Shown: positions 33,691 to 41,500 of the stretch, one piece after another
How positions within the stretch are numbered: the first letter of the stretch is position 1
Layout: each line of letters opens with the position of its first letter
Source of the DNA: Versatilivorator sp963663845
GTDB taxonomy: Bacteria; Acidobacteriota; Terriglobia; Versatilivoradales; Versatilivoraceae
Direction of reading: 5' to 3'
Assembly (NCBI GenBank): GCA_963663845.2
Contig: OY760650.2
Location: 2,728,001 to 2,792,000, forward strand
Length of the DNA stretch: 64,000 bases
Made by a program: the position numbers and the translations under genes
The notes under the pieces: model-generated
What the model saw: only the letters and a program-made list of their open reading frames with translations
What the model was told of the DNA's origin: nothing
Database searches by the model: none

Positions 33691-36381
33691 CTACTCGCGG
33701 CGCTTCCAGGTTTCGATATTCCACAGCTCCGAGTCCCAGGCGTTCATCCGCACACCCTCGATGTCATTGGAGTGGGCCGACACGTTTCCCCGGTGAACCA
33801 GGGGGATGATCGCGTAGCTGCCCACCAGCAGGTCGTTGAGCGCAATGGTGATCCGGTTGCGCCGTTCCACGTCGACCGTGGTCTGGAGCTCGGCGAAGAG
33901 CCGATCGTATTCGTCGGACTGGAAGCGCGGGACGTTCGAGCCGAAAAAGGAGTTGGCCGCCCCGGCGATCTCGCTGGTGACCCAGGAGCCCAGGTAGCTC
34001 TCCGGGTCGGGGCTGCTTCCGCTGCTGGCGTACATCTGAACGTCGGCGTAGAACTTGCCCACGGTGTCGGGGCTGGCGAGGTCGCCACCGAAAAACACGC
34101 TGGGATTGACCTGCTTCAATCGGGTCTCGACGCCGAGTTCCGCCCACCAGCTCTGGATCAGTTCCTGGGTTTCCTGGCGCACCGAATTGGTGGAAGTCTG
34201 AAAGAGGACCCTGAGGGGAACGCCTTCCCGCTCCCGCACGCCGTCGCCGTCGGAATCCACGATCCCGGCGTTGTCGAGAATCTCCTTGGCGAGATCCATG
34301 TTCTGAACCAGGCATTCGTCGTTGTTGGTCGATGCCTGGGCGGCCGGAGCCGGCCAGACGTTGCAGGTCGGGCGCCCGGCCTGCTCGCCGTAACCGGTTC
34401 CGACCAGGGTGTCGCGGTCGATGGCCAGCGAGAGAGCCCGCCCCACGACCGGATCGGTCAGGAACGGGTGCGGGTTGGCGCCGTCCGCGTACTCCGAGCG
34501 AAGATCGCCCAGACCGGGGTCCGGGTTGGTCTGGTTCATCAGCAGGCGTTCGACTGTCGTGCTGAAAGCCGAGACGATGGTTCCACCGCCGCCCTCGGAG
34601 ATCGAAGCCAGGACTTCGGGTTCGACCTGGAGGTTCCAGGCATAGTCGGCCTGGTTGAGATCGAGAACGGATCGCGCCGCAGCCTCGGCCGTCCCGCCGC
34701 CCTTCAGGATCACTTCACCGAAATAGGGAAGACCGGACTCGGCGCCCCGGTAGCGAGGATTGAACCGGTAGAGGATGGCGCCGTCGGCGCCGAAGTCGGA
34801 CACGAGATAGGGACCGGTGCCGATGGGTCCCAGGTTCTCGCCGGTGCAGCCGGTCGCGGCCTCGCCCAGGCAGTCGGCGAACTGGGCGGCTTGCAGGATG
34901 GGGCTCAGGCTGGACACGAACGGGTCATAGGGAAACGACGTCGGTTCAATGAACGCAATGGCGACGGTTCGCTCGTCGACGGCATCCACCGAGGCCACGT
35001 TGTCGAAGCTCCGCGAGTGGGCGCAGCCGCCGCCCGGGGCCGTGCAGTAGCGCCAGGTAAAGACCACGTCCTCGGCGGTCACGGGGGTGCCGTCGGACCA
35101 GAGCAGGTCCTCCCGGAGTGTCCAGGTGATGCGGGTCCGGTCGGCGGAGAAACCGCCGTTCCCGGCGGTCGGCACCCGCGTGGCCAGAACGGGGACCATC
35201 TCGCCGTCGGGGTTGTACTCGGCCAGCGGCTCGAGGACGAGCGATGCCGCTTCCACGTCCTTGGTGCCTCGGGACAGGTAGGGGTTGAGAATGGTGGGCG
35301 CCTGCCAGTAGAGGAGGGTGGCGCTTCCCCCCTGGCCGGCGCCCTGGGTGTCATCATCCGGTGGACTATCGGAACCGCCGCTGTCTCCGTGGTCCGGGTC
35401 TTGCGGATAGTAGCCGGCCGCGAGCAGCACAGGCACCCCGAAGACCATGACCCTCTTGACGAACGTCACCTTGCGCGCCTGCAGTCCGGTCAAGGGATTG
35501 CGGGTGGTGTAGTAGAGGAAGGATTCACCGAAAGCATTGGCCACGCTCAGGACGTCCCGGTCGCCGAAGGTTCCGGCAAGGTTCGGGTCCAGTTCGGACA
35601 GGCCGGGGCCGAACGGATGACTGTAGGGGTCTCCGGTGAAGAGCGCGTTGCCCTGAGTATCGAGGCCGAAAAGGTAGACCGAGCCGCTTCTCCAGCGGGG
35701 ATCGAACGACAGGGCGAAGGTAGCGAAGTATCCTCTCGATTCCAGGTCCATGGCGGCGCAACGGACAAATTCCTGCAACCCGGCCTGGGAAGGGTCGGCG
35801 TCCAGCCTGGCGGCGTTGACCTCCTCGCCATGGCAGGTGCCCGGAAAATCGCGTCGGTAGATCCCGGCGCCGATCATGGAGGGCATTCCGTTCCAGTCGA
35901 TGGCCTTGAAGTAGGAAGACTTCGGCTCTTCCCGGCCGGTCACAGGATTGGCGAACGTATAGTAGACCCAACCTTCACCGAATTGACTTACGACACGGTT
36001 CCCTTCCACGGCGAAGTCGCCGCCGTAAATGTCGATCAGAGGTCCGTGTGGCATCCCCTCCCTCGAAGGGTCGGGTGGGAAGACGAAATATCGAGCTGCC
36101 CCGTGGGCCGGCGTCTGTTCGACGACGACTACATAGATCGAACCACTCCTCCAACGCTCTTCCTCGTGGAAGGCCCGACGGGCCGCCTCGGCGCCGACTT
36201 CCTGAACCAGCTCATAGGCGCATTGAACGAAGGTTCCAATATCTTCCACGGTGCGCACGGCGCCGGCCACGATGGCGCTTTCCCCGCAAGTCGGCGCCTC
36301 ACTGCGTGCCTCGGCGCCGACAGCCGGCGCGGCAATCACAAGAATCAGCAACAATGGCAAACAATACAATCGCTGTCGCAT
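33691..36381 (-). CDS. Tandem Cache domains fused to an ABC solute-binding protein (SBP_bac_5)
   Basis: This 896-residue exported protein has a signal peptide (LYCLPLLLILVIAAPAVGA). Two homologous Cache-like modules follow, at about residues 30-175 and 180-320. Each has an RWRSGS(I/V)Y strand and a YYT(F/T)xNP(V/L)TG strand. A low-complexity acidic linker lies at 327-352, then an oligopeptide-type solute-binding domain (YLSRGTKDVEAASLVLEPLA to DIEGVRMNAWDSELW). Cache domains normally sense ligands in chemoreceptors. Joining two to a transporter-type binding protein is unusual. No permease genes are near. The start at 36381 is directly downstream of a promoter and has no ribosome site, suggesting a leaderless mRNA. 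Confidence 0.8.
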   Translation of the reverse strand: MRQRLYCLPLLLILVIAAPAVGAEARSEAPTCGESAIVAGAVRTVEDIGTFVQCAYELVQEVGAEAARRAFHEEERWRSGSIYVVVVEQTPAHGAARYFVFPPDPSREGMPHGPLIDIYGGDFAVEGNRVVSQFGEGWVYYTFANPVTGREEPKSSYFKAIDWNGMPSMIGAGIYRRDFPGTCHGEEVNAARLDADPSQAGLQEFVRCAAMDLESRGYFATFALSFDPRWRSGSVYLFGLDTQGNALFTGDPYSHPFGPGLSELDPNLAGTFGDRDVLSVANAFGESFLYYTTRNPLTGLQARKVTFVKRVMVFGVPVLLAAGYYPQDPDHGDSGGSDSPPDDDTQGAGQGGSATLLYWQAPTILNPYLSRGTKDVEAASLVLEPLAEYNPDGEMVPVLATRVPTAGNGGFSADRTRITWTLREDLLWSDGTPVTAEDVVFTWRYCTAPGGGCAHSRSFDNVASVDAVDERTVAIAFIEPTSFPYDPFVSSLSPILQAAQFADCLGEAATGCTGENLGPIGTGPYLVSDFGADGAILYRFNPRYRGAESGLPYFGEVILKGGGTAEAAARSVLDLNQADYAWNLQVEPEVLASISEGGGGTIVSAFSTTVERLLMNQTNPDPGLGDLRSEYADGANPHPFLTDPVVGRALSLAIDRDTLVGTGYGEQAGRPTCNVWPAPAAQASTNNDECLVQNMDLAKEILDNAGIVDSDGDGVREREGVPLRVLFQTSTNSVRQETQELIQSWWAELGVETRLKQVNPSVFFGGDLASPDTVGKFYADVQMYASSGSSPDPESYLGSWVTSEIAGAANSFFGSNVPRFQSDEYDRLFAELQTTVDVERRNRITIALNDLLVGSYAIIPLVHRGNVSAHSNDIEGVRMNAWDSELWNIETWKRRE

Positions 36382-36387
36382 GCCTAT

Positions 36388-36416
36388 ATATTTTGGGAAT
36401 CCGTCCAAAAGGTCAA
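36388..36416 (-). promoter_or_regulatory. Predicted leaderless promoter of the Cache-SBP gene
   Basis: On the minus strand, TTGACC (36411-36416) is followed by 17 bases and AAATAT (36388-36393) within AAAATATATAGG. The ATG at 36381 begins about 6 bases after the -10 box, and no ribosome site lies between. This is the geometry of a leaderless transcript. Confidence 0.5.
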
Positions 36417-36474
36417 GGCCCGGCACGGACCCATGTACCACACTGCCGTCACGAGGTGATGCCCACCCGGGAGC

Positions 36475-36491
36475 GCGGGCGTCCCGCCCGC
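36475..36491 (+). repeat. Repeat A hairpin, copy 2 (intron 1 target)
   Basis: GCGGGCG-TCC-CGCCCGC at 36475-36491, preceded by GATGCCCACCCGGGAGC. The group II intron begins at the very next base. The preceding flank matches that of the uninterrupted copy at 43356 (both have a CACTGC-GTCA string before GATGCCCACC). Confidence 0.85.
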
Positions 36492-38403
36492 GAGCGCCAG
36501 GCTAACTGGTGAAGCGTAGCCGGTGAAAGTCCGGCGGGAAGGAAAGGTTAACCACCACTTCCGCCCCGAGTCATGGGCCTACAACCGCGAGGGTGTGGGT
36601 CAAGCGTTGACAGGGGTGCGTGTGGGCAGGGCTATTGAGCACCGAAAACACGCTCATCCGGGGTGCCGAGGCCATGCGGGCAGCCGAAGGCAAGATCCGC
36701 TCCACCGCCAAGGTGAGGGGGAGAGGAGCCCCGCGGTGTCTTAGAACCCAGGCACGCACGTAAGCGCTTCACCGGGACCTGGGAGGTCTTCATGCTGTTC
36801 CGTCAGTCGTGGCGGGACCGCAAAGGGAAGGAGAGATCCGAGACCGGAGATGCACGGCATGAAGAAGTCAGATGAGGCCATAGTAGTGGAGAAGCCGGCG
36901 AACAAAGGGGAGAGATTCCCGGCGGAGTCGGTGGAGCGAAGGGCCTTACCCGAAGGGAAGCCGGAAAGCCAAAGCACGCGCCGGACGCAGAGACGGGGGA
37001 GCGTGTCCCAGGCGGCGGACCGGATACGGGAGTTCATCGAACGGGAACCGAAGAGTCGGTTGACGGCGCTGCTGCACCACATCACGGTGGAGGCGTTGAG
37101 GAAAGCCTACGGGGAGTTGAAGAGGTGGGCGGCCCCCGGCGTGGACGGCATGACGTGGAAAGAGTACGCGGTTGGGTTGGAAGATCGATTGGTCGACCTG
37201 CATGACCGGGTACAGCGGGGAGCGTACCGGGCGACGCCATCGCGGCGGGTGAAGATACCCAAGGCGGATGGCGGGACACGACCGCTTGGCGTGGCGGCGC
37301 TGGAGGACAAGATCGTCCAGAAGGCCGTGGCGGACAACCTGCTGACGCCGATATATGAGGCGGAGTTCCTGGGGTTCAGTTACGGGTTTCGACCTGGCCG
37401 AGGGGGGCACGATGCGCTGGACGCCCTGGCGGTCGGGATCGGGCGGCGGAAGATCAGGTGGATCATCGACGCGGACATACGCGGATTCTTCGACAACGTG
37501 TCGCGGGACTGGATGCTGCGGTTTCTGAGGCACCGCATCGGGGATGAGCGGGTGATACGGTTGATTGCCAAGTGGTTGAACGCCGGCGTCATGGAGGATG
37601 GAGAGTGGAGGGACGACCTGAAGGGGACGCCGCAAGGGGCGGTGATATCGCCGATCCTGGCGAACGTCTACCTGCATTACGGTTTGGACCTCTGGTTCCA
37701 GAGGCAATGGCGGACCCGCGAGGCCGAAGGCGAGACCCTGATGGTGCGGTACGCCGACGACTTCGTGGTGGGATTTCAGTACCGGCGGGATGCGGAGCGA
37801 TTCCTCAACGACCTGAAGGAGCGAATCGGACGGTTCGAGTTGGAGATGCACCCGGAGAAGACCCGACTCATCGAGTTCGGACGGTATGCGGCAGAGAACC
37901 GACGAAGGAGGGGGGAGGGGAGACCGGAAACGTTCGACTTCCTGGGCTTCACGCACTATTGCAGGAAGGACCGGAAGGGACGCTACGGGCTGGGGCGCAA
38001 ACCGATAGCGAAACGGATGAGGCGCACCCTGAAGCGAGTGAAGGAGGAGCTGAGCAGGCGGATGCATGAAGGCATCGGGAAGACCGGCAAATGGCTGGGG
38101 CGAGTGTTGAACGGATGGCTGAACTACTTTGCTGTCCCGACCAGCCTGCGCTATCTGAGACGCTTTGCGAGCCACGTCCTGAGATTGTGGATGCGAGCAA
38201 TCAATCGACGATCCCAGAAGGGCGGATATAGCTGGGAGGCGATGAACCGACTGGCGGCGACCTACTGGCCGAGACTGGGAATCCGGCATCCATGGCCGGA
38301 CCGACGAATGCTCGTCAACACCTGAGGGAGGAGCCGGATGCGCTAGCTGCGCACGTCCGGATCTGTGCGGGGGGTCCCCAGCAATGCGGATTCCTACCGC
38401 GAT
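36492..38403 (+). mobile_element. Group II intron, copy 1 (1,912 bp)
   Basis: The element starts GAGCG at 36492 (group II consensus GUGYG-like) and ends CTACCGCGAT at 38403. Domains I-IV precede and contain the reverse-transcriptase gene. Domain V is the 34-base hairpin 38331-38364 (GAGCCGGATGCGC, TAGC loop region, then TGCGCACGTCCGGATC). Domain VI follows, with the likely branch-point A at 38396, 7 bases from the 3' end. Boundaries are fixed by comparing with uninterrupted repeat A copies (junction CCCGC/AT). Copy 2 at 57311-59222 has the same length and appears identical. Insertion right after a hairpin is the habit of bacterial class C introns; assignment to that class is inference. Confidence 0.9.
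36859..38325 (+). CDS. ltrA: Group II intron reverse transcriptase/maturase (copy 1)
   Basis: This protein of about 488 residues promotes intron splicing and reverse transcription. RT blocks are clear: VKIPKADGGTRPLGV, KAVADNLLTPIYEAEFLGFS, YGFRPGRGGHDAL, IDADIRGFFDNV, GTPQGAVISPILANVYL and the catalytic VRYADDFVVGF. The maturase (X/thumb) domain follows (FDFLGFTHYCRKDRKGRYGL, then GWLNYFAVPTSLRYLRRFA). There is no C-terminal HNH endonuclease domain. The ATG at 36859 has a GGAG site 9 bases upstream; an in-frame ATG at 36850 abuts that site and is less likely. Confidence 0.93.
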   Translation: MKKSDEAIVVEKPANKGERFPAESVERRALPEGKPESQSTRRTQRRGSVSQAADRIREFIEREPKSRLTALLHHITVEALRKAYGELKRWAAPGVDGMTWKEYAVGLEDRLVDLHDRVQRGAYRATPSRRVKIPKADGGTRPLGVAALEDKIVQKAVADNLLTPIYEAEFLGFSYGFRPGRGGHDALDALAVGIGRRKIRWIIDADIRGFFDNVSRDWMLRFLRHRIGDERVIRLIAKWLNAGVMEDGEWRDDLKGTPQGAVISPILANVYLHYGLDLWFQRQWRTREAEGETLMVRYADDFVVGFQYRRDAERFLNDLKERIGRFELEMHPEKTRLIEFGRYAAENRRRRGEGRPETFDFLGFTHYCRKDRKGRYGLGRKPIAKRMRRTLKRVKEELSRRMHEGIGKTGKWLGRVLNGWLNYFAVPTSLRYLRRFASHVLRLWMRAINRRSQKGGYSWEAMNRLAATYWPRLGIRHPWPDRRMLVNT

Positions 38404-38545
38404 ATCCTTATTTCCGCCAACGCTTCGTCCCCGCCGGTGCCTCCGGCCTCCTACCGGGAATCAACAACTTACGGATGGTTTTATAGCAATTTAGGGTAGA
38501 ATCCCGAAAAATTACCGGTCCTTTCCTTGAAGACGGGCTAACGAT

Positions 38546-41500
38546 TTGGGTGACCAAGACAGAATTCCCGGGACCTTCCGCCCCCGCTGCCTCTCCCTCG
38601 ATTTGGAGATAACCAGAAAAAACGGCCGTATCCGTGCCTTCGGCGCGGTGCGGGCGGATACCGGGGAAGGGCATACCGGCGGCGGTTCGGCATCGGAGCT
38701 GGCGAGGCTCGACGATCTGGCCGAAGGTACGGACTTCGTCCTGGGCCACAATCTGATCGACTTCGACCTGCCTCACCTGGCGGCAGCCCGGCCCGGCCTG
38801 CGGCTGCTCGAGCTGCCGGCGGTGGACACCTTGCGCCTCAGCCCGCTGGCCTTTCCGCGCAACCCCTATCATGGCCTCGTCAAGCACTACCAGGATGGGG
38901 GGCTCAAGCGCGAGCGCGTGAACAACCCGGAGCTGGACTCCCGGATTGCCTTGGCGGTCTTCAGGGACGAGCAGGCAGCCCTGAAGGAGACGGCCCCGGA
39001 TCTGCTGGCGGCTTGGCACTGGTTGACCACCCCGGAGTCCGGCGTCCTGGACCGCGGTCTGGACGATTTCTTCTCGGCGCTCCGCGATGCGGGAAGACCC
39101 TCGAACGGCGAGGCCCGGGCGGCTATTTCCCGGCGACTTTTGGGCACAGCCTGCGTGACTCAGGGGTGGGAGGTTTTGAGCCAGGCGAGAGACCACGGAT
39201 GGGCGCTGGCCTACACGCTGGCATGGCTGTCGGTGGCGGGCGGCAACTCGGTCATGCCGCCCTGGGTGCGCCACCAATTCCCCGAAGCGGGCCGCCTGGT
39301 GCGCCGGCTCAGGGACACCGCCTGCGCCGATTCCGCTTGCGATTGGTGCCGGGAACGGCACGATGCCCGCAAGGCGCTCAAGCGCTGGTTCGGCTTCGAG
39401 GACTTTCGGCCCAAGCCGGCGGACGACAACGGGCGCCCCCTGCAGCAGGCCATCGTGGAGGAGGCGATGGCGGGCAAGCACGTGCTGGGCATTCTGCCGA
39501 CCGGCGCCGGCAAGTCGGTCTGCTACCAGGTCCCGGCCCTGTCCCGCTATCACAACACCGGCGCCCTGACGGTGGTGATCTCGCCCCTGGTGGCCCTGAT
39601 GGCGGACCAGGTGGCGGGAATGGAGGCGCACGGGATCGGCTCCTGTGTGACCGTCAACGGACTCCTGTCCATGCCCGAACGTGCCGATGCCCTGGACCGG
39701 GTCCGCCTGGGGGACGCCGGTATCCTCCTCATCTCTCCGGAGCAACTCCGCTCCCGTTCGGTGCGGCGGGTGCTCGACCAGCGCGAGATCGGGGGCTGGG
39801 TGCTGGACGAGGCCCACTGCCTGTCGCGCTGGGGCCACGACTTTGCGGGCCTGCAGCCGGAGAGCAAGAAGGAAGTGCAGAAGCGCTTCATCGACGGCGA
39901 TCTGCGCGCCATCGTGGCCACCAATGCCTTCGGCATGGGGATCGACAAGCCGGATGTGCGGCTGGTCATTCACGGCGACATTCCGGGGTCGCTGGAAAAC
40001 TATCTCCAGGAGGCCGGCCGCGCCGGGCGCGACCGCGCATCGGCCCGTTGCGTGCTGCTGTACGAGCCGGAAGATGTGGAGCGCCAGTTCGGGATGTCGG
40101 CGCGCTCGCGGCTGACCCGGCGAGAAATCCACGGCATCCTCAGGGCATTGCGCAACCTGGACCGCAGGAAGCGATTGGGCGGCGAGGTGGTGGCCACCCC
40201 CGGAGAGATCCTGGGCGAGGACGAGGAAAAGGCGTTCGAGCGCGACTCCGCCACCGACGATACCCGGGTGCGCACCGCCATTGCCTGGCTGGAGGAATCG
40301 GAGCTGCTGACCCGGGAGGAAAACGCTGTCCACATATTTCCGTCCTCGTTGCGGGTAAATTCGGTCGAGGAGGCCGGCAAGCGGCTCGAAAGAGCAGGGA
40401 TCAGCGAAGAGTACCGCCGCCAGTTGCTGGGCATTGCCCAGGTGTTGATCGAGGCCGACGCCGATGAGGGCATCAGCACCGATCAACTGATGGAAAGTTC
40501 AGGACTGGGTCCCGAGGGCGTGCGCGCGGCCTTGTACGACCTGGAGCGGCTGGGCATCGCCAGCGACGACACCGTTCTGACCGCCTTCGTCCACGCCGGC
40601 GTGAAGCGGTCATCCGGCCGGCGCCTGCAGGAAGCGGCCGACGTTGAGACGGCCCTGATCGCGCACCTGCGCGAGGCGGCGCCCGACCTGGGCAAGGGAG
40701 AGTCCTCCTCCCTGCATCTGCGCATGGCCTCCCAGGTTCTGCGGGACCAGGGATTGACCGATCCCCTGCCGGAGCGGCTGTGGCGCATCGTCCGCGGCAT
40801 CGCCCATGACGGGCGGGGTGAGGACGGGGCCGCCGGCAGCCTCAGCGTTCGAAAACGGGACGCGGAGACCGTTCGGGTGACGTTGAAGCGTGAGTGGCGG
40901 GCGCTCGAAGAGACTGCCGACATTCGGAGGCAGGCGGCCGGCCGGCTGCTGGACCATCTGCTGGCCTGCCTGCCGCCGGGGAGCAGGGGCACGGACCTGC
41001 TGGCCGAGACTACGCTCGGGAAACTGACACAGGCCATCAAGTCCGACCTGGTCTTGAGGAGCCGGGTCCGGCGCCCGGACAAGCTCTTGGACCGAGCCCT
41101 GATGTGGCTGCACGAGCAGGCGGTGATCCAGCTCCACAGGGGCCTGGCGGTGTTCCGTCCGGCCATGACCATCCGTTTGCAACAGGGAGAGCGCCGCGGT
41201 TTCGCCAAGGCCGACTTCGAGCCGCTGGCGTTCCACTACACCGGAAAGACCCTGCAGATCCACGTGATGGCCGAGTATGCCGCGCGCGGCCTGGCCGCCA
41301 TCAACGAGGCACAGCGCCTGGCCAGGGACTATTTCACCCTGGAGGAAGAAGCGTTTCTGGAACGCTGGCTGCCCGGCCGGGACAGAGAGATCAGACGCCA
41401 GACCACCCTGAAGTCATGGCGCGAGATCGTCGAAAACCTGAAGAACCCCGTCCAGCAGCGCATTGTCGCCGACGATCGGGAAGAGACCAACGTGCTGATT

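Noticed and set aside
36946..38289. A long minus-strand open frame opposite the intron reverse transcriptase
   Set aside because: It mirrors the RT gene and recurs identically in copy 2, as any shadow would. No domain is seen.
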